DNA of 7,218 nucleotides from JBGTNQ01 sp964646785 (GCA_964646785.1 CAZYGU010000030.1:1-7218), one strand, 5' to 3'. Shown: positions 1 to 5,169, numbered from the stretch's first letter. The notes: generated from the sequence alone by a model not told the origin. A program made the numbers and translations.

Positions 1-49
1 GATTTGCATACATATAAAAGTATACCTCTATCTAGACAGATTTAGAACC

Positions 50-124
50 TGGGGTGGCTAGAGAGAATCGGACTCTCGATACCGGTTCCACAAACCGGAG
101 TTTTACCACTAAACTATAGCCACC
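50..124 (-). tRNA. tRNA-His (anticodon GTG), CCA encoded
   Basis: A complete cloverleaf reads on the minus strand. The acceptor stem is GTGGCTA with TAGCCAC, the D stem GTTT with AAAC, the anticodon stem CCGGT with ACCGG around loop TTGTGGA (anticodon at 89-91), and the T stem GAGAG with CTCTC. Two histidine identity elements are present: an extra 5' G (G-1, position 124) and C73 opposite it. CCA is encoded (50-52). The oddity is the T loop TCCGATT, with C where U55 is almost always found (position 71). An extended -10 lies just upstream. Identity is certain apart from possible base-calling error at position 71. Confidence 0.95.
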
Positions 125-145
125 ATATACACAGAGAACTCTACA

Positions 146-154
146 TTTATACCA
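146..154 (-). promoter_or_regulatory. Extended -10 promoter for tRNA-His
   Basis: The minus strand reads TGGTATAAA, a TGn-TATAAA extended -10. It would start RNA around 139, about 15 bases before the tRNA 5' end. No convincing -35 is seen, as is usual for extended -10 promoters. It suggests tRNA-His need not be cotranscribed with what lies upstream. Confidence 0.4.
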
Positions 155-170
155 GAGGAAACAAAAGAAT

Positions 171-293
171 GCTATTCGAGACAAATATCACGGAGACTCG
201 AACCTTACAGGTTCAGTAAACCTTTCGTATTGGACTCCCCGCTTCACAGGTCTGTGCCATACACTCAAGGTTTTTGAGTCTTGTCCCGCTAGC
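171..293. other. Unassigned structured stretch, possible small RNA or decayed tRNA
   Basis: No protein gene is visible here, but the sequence is rich in complementary segments. The ends pair: GCTA (171-174) with TAGC (290-293), and CGAGACA (177-183) with TGTCCCG (282-288, one G-U pair). Inside are AGACTC (194-199 region) with GAGTCT (276-281 region), a hairpin at 200-214 (GAACCT with AGGTTC), an alternative hairpin at 209-223 (AGGTT with AACCT), CACA with TGTG near 245-256, and ACTCAA with TTGAGT near 263-278. On the minus strand there is a tRNA-like GGTTCGAGTC, but the T stem next to it does not pair and no D or anticodon arm fits. I tested tRNA, 5S rRNA and SRP RNA by eye and none fits. Function and strand are unknown. 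Confidence 0.3.
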
Positions 294-303
294 TTCGCTT
301 GCT

Positions 304-351
304 GGCACCAAAGAATAAAAACCCTTTTCAGGGTTTTTATTCTTTGGTGCC
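304..351 (-). terminator. Perfect 21-bp hairpin overlapping the tRNA-Leu 3' end
   Basis: Arms 304-324 and 331-351 are perfectly complementary around a six-base loop (325-330). On the minus strand the first arm begins inside the acceptor 3' strand of tRNA-Leu, includes its discriminator and CCA, then runs through an A-rich tract to CCC; the second arm returns with GGGTTTTTATTC. The GGG plus T-rich second arm resembles an intrinsic terminator, although the stem is longer than needed and swallows the mature tRNA end. Its role in termination is inferred. Confidence 0.55.
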
Positions 352-429
352 CAGGACAGGACTCGAACCTGCATGCCTTTCGGCGCTACCACCTCAAGGT
401 AGTAAGTCTACCAATTTCTCCACCTGGGC
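345..429 (-). tRNA. tRNA-Leu (anticodon GAG), CCA encoded
   Basis: The minus strand folds as a class II tRNA. The acceptor is GCCCAGG with CCTGGGC, then A73 and an encoded CCA (345-347). The anticodon stem is CTACC with GGTAG around TTGAGGT (GAG at 393-395), which reads CUU/CUC. A long variable arm carries GCC-GAAA-GGC, and the T loop is TTCGAGT. A73 and the long variable arm agree with leucine. It has its own strong promoter upstream, just after the rplS terminator, and a perfect hairpin immediately downstream that includes its 3' end. Confidence 0.97.
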
Positions 430-439
430 AAGTGAGAAC

Positions 440-467
440 ATTATAAGGAAAAAGGAATTTATATCAA
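440..467 (-). promoter_or_regulatory. Promoter of tRNA-Leu
   Basis: On the minus strand a TTGATA -35 (462-467, five of six consensus bases) and a perfect TATAAT -10 (440-445) are separated by 16 bases. The predicted start is near 433, four or five bases before the tRNA. It sits between the rplS terminator and the tRNA, so tRNA-Leu is probably transcribed independently of rplS. Confidence 0.65.
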
Positions 468-470
468 ATA

Positions 471-496
471 AAAAAACCGCCATATGGCGGTTTTTT
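471..496 (-). terminator. rplS intrinsic terminator
   Basis: CCGCC (477-481) and GGCGG (486-490) pair around an ATAT loop, extended by an A run on one side and a T run on the other, so it can work in either direction. Read from rplS it is GC stem then T tract. The rplS stop codon (TAA, 496-498) touches the outer edge of the stem, so the terminator starts where translation ends. Confidence 0.85.
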
Positions 497-507
497 TATT
501 CTTTGGT
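493..507. repeat. 15-base repeat shared with the tRNA-Leu tail
   Basis: TTTTTATTCTTTGGT occurs here, over the last codons and stop of rplS, and again at 334-348, over the encoded CCA and trailer of tRNA-Leu. An inverted copy is at 308-322 and forms the other arm of the 304-351 hairpin. Three copies lie within 200 bases; the sharing is seen directly, while common origin is inferred. Confidence 0.7.
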
Positions 508-945
508 TTCTGAAACTTCTACTGTTTCTACTTCTGGTTCTGGAGCAACAACCTCTTCTTCTACAACTTCGTCTTCTATAGGAGTGATCGCTCGTGTATT
601 TCTCATCTGACGGCGAATCTCTTTCGCAGCCTTCTCTCGAATATGATAGAGCTTTGAACGGCGTACCTGAGAACTTCTTACCACAGTGATCTTGTCGATC
701 ATTGGTGAATAGAGAGGAAATATTTTCTCAACCCCTACCCCACTTGCAACTCGACGAACAGTAAATGTAGCTCCTGGCTCTGTTCCGTGCTTTACCGCTA
801 GAACAAGACCTTCAAACACCTGAAGTCGAGTCTTTCCTTTTTCTTGAATCTTCTGAGAAACCTTCACAGTATCTCCAGCACGAAGAGCGAGCTTCTTTCG
901 CTCGGTCATATTCACTGGTGAAATCTTGATTGTTGACGTTGTCAT
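496..945 (-). CDS. rplS: Large ribosomal subunit protein L19
   Basis: L19 is a structural protein of the 50S subunit that lies at the interface with the 30S subunit. The 149-residue product matches the family along its core (about residues 13-118): RAGDTVKVS near 22-30, LQVFEGLVLAVK at 41-52, FTVRRVASGVGVEKIFPLYS at 61-80, and the basic VRRSKLYHIREKAAKEIRR stretch at 94-112. Typical L19 is about 115 residues; this one adds an acidic C-terminal tail (121-149) rich in Glu and Val. The start at 945 is chosen because residues 1-12 resemble the usual N-terminal helix region; Met13 is an alternative. No Shine-Dalgarno is seen. rluD-like lies 48 bases upstream on the same strand, and a terminator begins at the stop codon. 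Confidence 0.96.
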   Translation of the reverse strand: MTTSTIKISPVNMTERKKLALRAGDTVKVSQKIQEKGKTRLQVFEGLVLAVKHGTEPGATFTVRRVASGVGVEKIFPLYSPMIDKITVVRSSQVRRSKLYHIREKAAKEIRRQMRNTRAITPIEDEVVEEEVVAPEPEVETVEVSETKE

Positions 946-954
946 TAGGAAACC

Positions 955-983
955 AATCTAACACAGGGTAGTAGATTGCGCAA
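955..983 (-). promoter_or_regulatory. Possible promoter of rplS
   Basis: The minus strand has TTGCGC (978-983), a 17-base spacer and TAGATT (955-960) preceded by TGT, giving an extended -10. Only nine bases separate the -10 from the rplS ATG, so the transcript would have almost no leader. Match to consensus is moderate. Confidence 0.4.
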
Positions 984-993
984 CCTTTATCCC

Positions 994-1785
994 TTAGGCA
1001 GTATTTGCCTCAAACAATCGTATTGCTTCGATAAAATCGGCTGGATACGGTGCTTCAATATGATGGAGTTCTCCATCTAAGCCTTTCCATTCAATCGAAA
1101 ATGCATGAAGTGCCACCCTTTCAAAACCAAGGATGTGGGGCTGATTTCGGGCGTATAGAGCGTCAGAAACGATAGGATGATGAATCGCTTTGAAATGAAC
1201 TCTAATCTGATGTGTTCTACCGGTTTTAGGGAGGGCTTTGATAAAGGTCGCTTCCTTTCCTTTTTTTATGACTTCGTAATACGTAGACGCTTCTCTCAAC
1301 TCTCCTCGTGCTCGAGGATCAGCAGACCATTTCCTAAAATCACTTCTACTTCTTCCAATAGGAATATCAATCGTTCCAAAATCTTTTGTCAGAGAGCCGT
1401 ACACAAAACAGTGATATTCTTTTCGAATTTCTCTTTCTTTAAACTGATGTTTCAATGAAAGAAATACTTCTTGGTTCTTAGCGAGGAGAAGCACCCCAGA
1501 AGTATCTCGATCAATGCGATGAACAATTCCCGGCCGAGGGATACTGGTGTTCTGAGCAGAGGGTTGCGAACTATCCTCTGAATCTTCATTCTTTATTTCG
1601 ACTTCTTGATTTAAAACTATCGGCTCACCTACATCTTTCATTGTTGGTCTCGTTTCTAAAATCCAATCAGTGAGAGTTTTTCCTTCAAAACGGCCATCAG
1701 AATGAACCATAATCCCTGCTGGCTTATTGATAGCTAATATATGATCGTCCTCATAGAGGATTGTAATTTGATCGAAGAGTGACAT
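994..1785 (-). CDS. RluA-family 23S rRNA/tRNA pseudouridine synthase
   Basis: It converts specific uridines in structured RNA to pseudouridine; the exact target (RluA, RluC or RluD type) cannot be told from sequence alone. The 263-residue protein starts directly in the catalytic domain: YEDDHILAINKPAGIMVH (11-28), the catalytic motif HRIDRDTSG (89-97, catalytic Asp92), RSRSDFRKWSADPRARGEL at 145-163, and KTGRTHQIRVH (187-197). There is no N-terminal S4 domain, so it is shorter than E. coli RluD or RluC. An acidic, Ser/Gln-rich insertion at about residues 61-82 lies between the substrate-side strands and the catalytic motif and looks lineage-specific. It precedes rplS by 48 bases on the same strand. 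The start has no Shine-Dalgarno, but a TATATT hexamer lies six bases upstream. Confidence 0.9.
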   Translation of the reverse strand: MSLFDQITILYEDDHILAINKPAGIMVHSDGRFEGKTLTDWILETRPTMKDVGEPIVLNQEVEIKNEDSEDSSQPSAQNTSIPRPGIVHRIDRDTSGVLLLAKNQEVFLSLKHQFKEREIRKEYHCFVYGSLTKDFGTIDIPIGRSRSDFRKWSADPRARGELREASTYYEVIKKGKEATFIKALPKTGRTHQIRVHFKAIHHPIVSDALYARNQPHILGFERVALHAFSIEWKGLDGELHHIEAPYPADFIEAIRLFEANTA

Positions 1786-1791
1786 TGATTC

Positions 1792-1797
1792 AATATA
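1792..1797 (-). promoter_or_regulatory. Possible -10 of the pseudouridine synthase gene
   Basis: TATATT reads on the minus strand six bases before the ATG, where transcription would begin at or next to the start codon. No clear -35 is present, so this is a weak call that gains some weight from the same arrangement at other genes here. Confidence 0.3.
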
Positions 1798-1869
1798 TAG
1801 GAATTATTGTAATCTAGCATTAAAATCAATTTTGTTGTAAGTTAATGTGACACCAGAAATGGTATATCC

Positions 1870-1942
1870 GGGCGATTAGCTCAGTTGGTAGAGCAATTCA
1901 TTTACACTGAAAAGGTCACAGGTTCGAGTCCTGTATCGCCCA
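1870..1942 (+). tRNA. tRNA-Val (anticodon TAC)
   Basis: The acceptor is GGGCGAT with ATCGCCC followed by A73, the D stem GCTC with GAGC, the T stem ACAGG with CCTGT and the T loop TTCGAGT. The anticodon loop TTTACAC (1901-1907) gives TAC. The outermost anticodon pair is an A-A mismatch (1896 and 1912). Full CCA is not encoded; the bases after A73 are CA, then A. A terminator follows eight bases after the tRNA body. Confidence 0.96.
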
Positions 1943-1949
1943 CAAAAGA

Positions 1950-1985
1950 CACAAACACCTGCCCTTCGGCAGGTTTTGTGCTTTT
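1950..1985 (+). terminator. Intrinsic terminator after tRNA-Val
   Basis: CACAAA plus ACCTGCC (1950-1963, one bulged C at 1956) pairs with GGCAGGT plus TTTGTG (1968-1980) around a CTTC loop, followed by CTTTTAT. This is a 13-bp stem with a short T run directly behind the tRNA. Confidence 0.85.
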
Positions 1986-2142
1986 ATGGGAGAAGGAGCG
2001 ATATTCTTTCAGTAGAAAAAACCACAAATCGAGGTCGAGAAATTTTGTTTGCGCGACCTAAATTTCTTGAATGAAACGATTAGAAATTGGAAGTGCTCTT
2101 GTGGCGACGATAAACAAAATGTTCGTGATCACAAGTCTTATA
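1986..2142. other. Stretch without a recognisable gene between two tRNAs
   Basis: No open frame or known RNA is evident. It holds two complementary sets: AGGTCG (2032-2037) with CGACCT (2054-2059), and CTTGTG (2098-2103) with CACAAG (2130-2135), the latter with inner pairs ACGA (2107-2110) and TCGT (2123-2126). This may be an untranslated spacer or a small RNA; the sequence does not decide. Confidence 0.35.
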
Positions 2143-2171
2143 TTGCCACCTCCCCATTTATATCCTATTCT
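2143..2171 (+). promoter_or_regulatory. Promoter of tRNA-Arg(TCT)
   Basis: TTGCCA (2143-2148, five of six -35 bases), a 17-base spacer and TATTCT (2166-2171, four of six -10 bases). The predicted start falls at about 2178-2180, at the tRNA 5' end. Confidence 0.5.
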
Positions 2172-2179
2172 GTCTCTAC

Positions 2180-2251
2180 GCCTTCGTAGTTCAATGGATA
2201 GAACAGAGCTCTTCTAAGGCTTTGATGTAGGTTCGATTCCTACCGAAGGCA
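2180..2251 (+). tRNA. tRNA-Arg (anticodon TCT)
   Basis: The acceptor is GCCTTCG with CGAAGGC plus A73, the D stem GTTC with GAAC, the D loop AATGGATA (A20, an arginine identity base), the anticodon loop CTTCTAA (TCT at 2213-2215), and the T stem GTAGG with CCTAC around TTCGATT. The anticodon stem has two G-U pairs. It reads AGA/AGG. CCA is not fully encoded; CA follows A73. Confidence 0.96.
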
Positions 2252-2252
2252 C

Positions 2253-2292
2253 AAATAGAAAAAACCGGACAATTGTCCGGTTTTTTCTATTT
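2253..2292. terminator. Perfect 40-base palindromic bidirectional terminator
   Basis: The 40 bases from 2253 to 2292 are a perfect inverted repeat centred between 2272 and 2273: an A-rich outer arm, CCGGAC, a central AATT, GTCCGG and a T run. It lies between the convergent tRNA-Arg (plus strand) and the pil operon (minus strand) and has a T run after the GC stem in both directions, so it can end both transcripts. Confidence 0.9.
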
Positions 2293-2312
2293 ATTCCCAC
2301 AACACATAGTTC

Positions 2313-2651
2313 CTACAAACTCGGATCTGCAACTGTCGGTTTAGTTGTTTTTAATTCCTGTAAATGTGTTTGTCTCTCAGCGAAGAACTTTACAGTGTCC
2401 TCAAGATTTTTCTTGCTTACTACCCCACTTCTTACGCTTACTGGTGAAGCAGGCGAAAACAATTCCCCACTATTAATTCTAAAGAAGAGCAACATATTGA
2501 TAACCATGACAGCAATAGAAACAAGAAGAAAACCAAAAAGGATTACTTTCCAGTCGTGATGAGCCTTTGTACTAATCGTACGAAATTCAGATTTCCGTGG
2601 CTCACGGAGATTGCTCCATATATGTTTTATAGAAAAATCTGAGAGTTTCAT
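2313..2651 (-). CDS. One-helix membrane protein of unknown function, last gene of the pil operon
   Basis: I do not recognise a family for this 112-residue protein. It has a basic N-terminal region (1-33), one strongly hydrophobic helix (about 35-57) and a polar C-terminal part (58-112) with a short charged stretch near 80-102 that could form a helix. The likely topology is N-terminus inside with the tail outside. It starts three bases after the pilO stop, so it is almost certainly translated with the pil genes and probably linked to pilus assembly. By position it could stand where PilP sits in proteobacterial operons, but there is no lipobox or PilP-like sequence. It ends just before the bidirectional terminator. 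Confidence 0.75.
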   Translation of the reverse strand: MKLSDFSIKHIWSNLREPRKSEFRTISTKAHHDWKVILFGFLLVSIAVMVINMLLFFRINSGELFSPASPVSVRSGVVSKKNLEDTVKFFAERQTHLQELKTTKPTVADPSL

Positions 2652-2654
2652 ACG

Positions 2655-3242
2655 TTATCTTAATTTATACACAATAATATCAAATGTTCCCTTCCATGAT
2701 TCGTTTGCAGATTTTTGTCTTACTCCCGAAACAGGACCAACTCCAAACAAAATTGATTCAGATGCTGCAGAGAGGGTCACTGAAACCTGATCAAATTGAA
2801 TGCGGTACGGAAGAGATTCAAGTACTGAAAGGAAATAATAAATATTCTGCCACGAGCCAATCGTATCAACATGAAGATGGAGTGCGTCTTTAAAGTCATT
2901 CTTATTTTTTCCCTCCTCTACTGAAACTGAGCCGATAGAAAGTGCAATCTCGCTTTCCTTGCCTAATTTCTCAAGAGTGTCTATAAAATCTGGGACACCA
3001 TTTTTAGGAACAAAATATGAATCAATCTGTGAGATAAATCCCTTGTTTTCATTGAGTGAAGTTTTTATTGCTCTCAGTGATGCATCTTTCTGCATATCAT
3101 TCTCCGCCTCTGTGAGAAGTTCGGATACTCGAACATTTTTTGACTTGATATCAATATACAAGAACGCATATGCTCCAAACACAAGGACATTGAGGAGTAC
3201 GCAGATAATTAATATTTTTTTTGTTCGACTAAGATCTTTCAT
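2655..3242 (-). CDS. pilO: PilO-like type IV pilus inner-membrane assembly protein
   Basis: PilO pairs with PilN through its periplasmic part and forms the inner-membrane alignment platform of the type IV pilus machine. The 195-residue protein has a short basic N-terminus, one membrane helix (about 9-30), a helical or coiled region (about 35-75), then an alpha/beta domain. The stretch around SWQNIYYFLSVLESLPYRI (130-148) is typical of the PilO ferredoxin-like fold. Length fits the family. The start lies two bases after the pilN stop (TAA-CC-ATG), indicating coupled translation. Assignment rests on topology, size, operon order after pilM and pilN, and partial sequence resemblance. Confidence 0.8.
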   Translation of the reverse strand: MKDLSRTKKILIICVLLNVLVFGAYAFLYIDIKSKNVRVSELLTEAENDMQKDASLRAIKTSLNENKGFISQIDSYFVPKNGVPDFIDTLEKLGKESEIALSIGSVSVEEGKNKNDFKDALHLHVDTIGSWQNIYYFLSVLESLPYRIQFDQVSVTLSAASESILFGVGPVSGVRQKSANESWKGTFDIIVYKLR

Positions 3243-3244
3243 GG

Positions 3245-3790
3245 TTATTTAAAACTTCCATTTATTTGCAAAGTGAAATCAGCATTTCTATCCTTTGTAA
3301 AATTTGAAACAGGTAAATCAACTTTTGAGAAGAGTGAATTTTTCCCAAGAGCTGTAACAAACTGAGAAAGACTTTCTCGGTCTCGAGCAACACCACTGAC
3401 AGATAGATATCCACCTTTTTTATCATCACCTCGCTTGTATTGAAGCCCATTCATGCGAATACCTGAGGACCTTTCTGTGATCACTGCATTAAAAAGCTCA
3501 CTCACATACCTCTCCCCAGCCAGTGGCTGAAGTGCAGAAAGTTTAAGGTTTGTTTGTGCAAGTTCCGTGTTGAGACTTTCTTCTTCCTTAAATACATTTG
3601 AGTTCCGAATAGAACTCACTCCATCTTGAGCCTCTAAAATTTTTGAAGAAGAAAGAAGATAGGAAGGAAATATTGATATAACAGCAATAAGTCCAACAAC
3701 AAAAAGAAAAATAAGCATGAGAATATTTCTTCTGAGATTGTACTCACTCAATATTTGTTTCTTTTCTGGTTCTGGGAGGAGATTAAACAT
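3245..3790 (-). CDS. pilN: PilN-like type IV pilus inner-membrane assembly protein
   Basis: PilN binds cytoplasmic PilM through its N-terminal tail and pairs with PilO outside the membrane. The 181-residue protein opens with MFNLLPEPEK, the conserved NLLP tail that docks in PilM. A membrane helix (about 22-46), a coiled stretch (about 50-88), and an alpha/beta domain (about 92-180, including YLSVSGVARDRESLSQFV) follow. Order and size fit PilN. No Shine-Dalgarno precedes the ATG; a TATACT hexamer lies 12 bases upstream (3803-3808, minus strand) and could be an internal promoter. pilM ends 24 bases upstream and pilO starts two bases downstream. Confidence 0.87.
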   Translation of the reverse strand: MFNLLPEPEKKQILSEYNLRRNILMLIFLFVVGLIAVISIFPSYLLSSSKILEAQDGVSSIRNSNVFKEEESLNTELAQTNLKLSALQPLAGERYVSELFNAVITERSSGIRMNGLQYKRGDDKKGGYLSVSGVARDRESLSQFVTALGKNSLFSKVDLPVSNFTKDRNADFTLQINGSFK

Positions 3791-3814
3791 GGTATGTATA
3801 TAAGTATATCGCTA

Positions 3815-4804
3815 CTACGAATGTTTATGTGGAAGTGCAAGTCCGATTGCAGCTGCGTATGACAAAGAATCTTTAAATGGAATATCGGGGATGTACTGGT
3901 CAAAAGAAAATACATTTCCCCAAACATTTCCAAGTTCAACTGGAAGTGATAATTCTGCAGAAAGTGTTTGAGCAAGCCCAACTCTCGCAGCTTCACTTCC
4001 ACACAAAACCACTTTTCCAATAGGAGAAACCTGCTGATTCGTACGTTCCCCTTGCGTTTGCCAATACAAGAAAACTTTTTTTATTTCCGACACAATATTT
4101 GGTAGCGCGAGAAGTTCACTTGTGGATGCTTCGACAATCGGCGGGATAGATACTGTTGAGCTAAAATCAACTGCCCCACGAGATACAATATAAAGCCCAA
4201 CTTTTGTTCTATTTAGATTCACAATAAGCATAACGTCCTTCTCATTACTGGAGACGACTGCTTTTGTTACCGCCTGAGATTCAACATCGAAATGGAGCGG
4301 CATGAATCCTGCCGCTCGAAACAACGAAAGATACTCGAGGACAACTGCCTCTGCGATAACAGAAACTGAAACCTTCAATTGATCTCTCGGTGTATCATCT
4401 GTTTTTGGTAACACAGTGAAATCAAACACTGATTCAGAAACCGAAAGTGGGACATTTTCTTCGATCGTAAACTCAACTGCAGTGCGAAGCTCCTTTTCAG
4501 AAACGTTGGATATTGTTGTTTGAAACAAGTAAGCACGCTCTTCAGGGAGTGTCGTTCGAATATAACGAAGATTGAAACTTTTTCGAAAATTTTGGAGTGC
4601 GTGAACAAAAGCCTCTTGATCTTGAATAACCCCTGACTCCACCAGGCCTGCAGGTAGATTTGCTGATCCGAAACGTTTTACCGAGACGCCGTGTGACTCC
4701 GTTCCAAATTCTATAAATTTTAATCCATCATCATTAAGAGCTAGCCCAGGTGATGGCATTTCAAGAAATTTCGGAGTTGGGAAAAAATCAAAAAAACTTC
4801 TCAT
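3815..4804 (-). CDS. pilM: PilM-like actin-fold type IV pilus assembly protein
   Basis: PilM is a cytoplasmic FtsA/actin-fold protein that binds ATP and the PilN tail. The 329-residue product has family landmarks in order: GLALNDDGLKFIEFG (20-34) at the phosphate-1 position, the inserted shuttle-like domain (about 80-170) with EFTIEENVPL at 111-120, FDVESQAVTKAV at 172-183, NLNRTKVGLYIVSRG (196-210) at phosphate-2, VVLCGSEAARVGL (265-277) at the adenosine site, and YAAAIGLAL (316-324). Both phosphate motifs lack the usual Asp: the GLDIG-type motif reads GLALN and the DIG-type motif reads NLN, so ATP hydrolysis may be lost. It heads the operon and has an extended -10 promoter ten bases before the ATG. 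AAAGGA just before the start is one of the few Shine-Dalgarno-like sequences here, although closely spaced. Confidence 0.88.
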   Translation of the reverse strand: MRSFFDFFPTPKFLEMPSPGLALNDDGLKFIEFGTESHGVSVKRFGSANLPAGLVESGVIQDQEAFVHALQNFRKSFNLRYIRTTLPEERAYLFQTTISNVSEKELRTAVEFTIEENVPLSVSESVFDFTVLPKTDDTPRDQLKVSVSVIAEAVVLEYLSLFRAAGFMPLHFDVESQAVTKAVVSSNEKDVMLIVNLNRTKVGLYIVSRGAVDFSSTVSIPPIVEASTSELLALPNIVSEIKKVFLYWQTQGERTNQQVSPIGKVVLCGSEAARVGLAQTLSAELSLPVELGNVWGNVFSFDQYIPDIPFKDSLSYAAAIGLALPHKHS

Positions 4805-4814
4805 ACTTCCTTTT

Positions 4815-4823
4815 ATTATATCA
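4815..4823 (-). promoter_or_regulatory. Extended -10 promoter of the pil operon
   Basis: The minus strand reads TGATATAAT, a perfect TATAAT with the TGn extension, in the 38 bases between the preceding gene and pilM. No -35 is visible. The ATG lies ten bases downstream, so the leader would be only a few bases. Confidence 0.55.
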
Positions 4824-4842
4824 GAGTAACAGGAAGCTTTTC

Positions 4843-5169
4843 TTATTTTAAAGAGGTTCCTGGTGGAATACTGCTCGGAACATCAAAAAATGCAATTGAA
4901 TCCTCGGTACTTGCAGCAATAATCATTGCCTGACTTTCAAATCCCATAATTGAGCGTGGCTCAAGGTTTGTTACAAAGGCATAACGATTACCAATGAGAG
5001 TTTCCAAATCAGGAAAATACTTTCCAATTCCAGAAATTACCTGACGTGGCGTTTCTTCTCCAAATTGTACTAACAGTTTCAGAAGCTTCTCAGATCCCTC
5101 TACTCTCTCAGCAGAAAGTACCTCTCCTATTTTCATTTCAACCTTTTTAAAATCGTCATAGTTAATCAT
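4843..5169 (-). CDS. Stand-alone tRNA-binding domain protein (MetRS C-terminal/EMAP type)
   Basis: This 108-residue protein is a single OB-fold tRNA-binding domain like the dimerising C-terminus of methionyl-tRNA synthetase (as in E. coli MetG), and also like CsaA and Arc1p/EMAPII. Seen features are DDFKKVEMKIGEVLSAE (5-21), the VEGSEKLLKL signature (23-32), VISGIGKYF (44-52), and NLEPRSIMGFESQAMIIAAS (68-87). Length fits a lone domain. It may bind a MetRS lacking this domain or act as a general tRNA-binding factor; no MetRS catalytic part is in the window. Its ATG overlaps the end of ruvX by eight bases, so translation is probably coupled. No Shine-Dalgarno is seen. Confidence 0.88.
   Translation of the reverse strand: MINYDDFKKVEMKIGEVLSAERVEGSEKLLKLLVQFGEETPRQVISGIGKYFPDLETLIGNRYAFVTNLEPRSIMGFESQAMIIAASTEDSIAFFDVPSSIPPGTSLK

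Noticed and set aside
1..49. Terminator after tRNA-His
   Set aside because: No stable stem followed by a T run is visible in the trailer within the window.
177..288. Complete tRNA, 5S rRNA or SRP RNA at the 171-293 stretch
   Set aside because: The T stem beside GGTTCGAGTC does not pair and no D or anticodon arm fits; the 5S CCGAAC and GAGAGUAGG-type motifs and the SRP tetraloop are absent.
299..610. Plus-strand open frame of 103 codons
   Set aside because: It runs antisense through tRNA-Leu, its hairpin and the end of rplS; the peptide similarity to tRNA-derived 'RTGLEPA' sequences is the usual artefact of translating a tRNA backwards.
1177..1458. Plus-strand open frame antisense to the pseudouridine synthase
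   Set aside because: Low-complexity Ser/Phe/Arg-rich shadow of a conserved gene.
1861..1868. Extended -10 (TGGTATATC) for tRNA-Val
   Set aside because: It ends one base before the tRNA, so transcription would begin inside the tRNA.
2032..2066. H-type pseudoknot from AGGTCG/CGACCT and GAAATTT/AAATTTC
   Set aside because: The order of arms is right, but the loop that must cross the six-pair first stem has no bases, so both stems cannot form fully; AAATTT is also self-complementary.
3748..4020. Minus-strand open frames inside pilM and pilN in other frames (also 3262-3450 and 4375-4608)
   Set aside because: They overlap well-supported pil genes and show no recognisable features.
5162..5169. 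Frameshift or fusion between ruvX and the tRNA-binding protein
   Set aside because: Both proteins are complete at the family's length; the eight-base overlap is an ordinary coupled junction.
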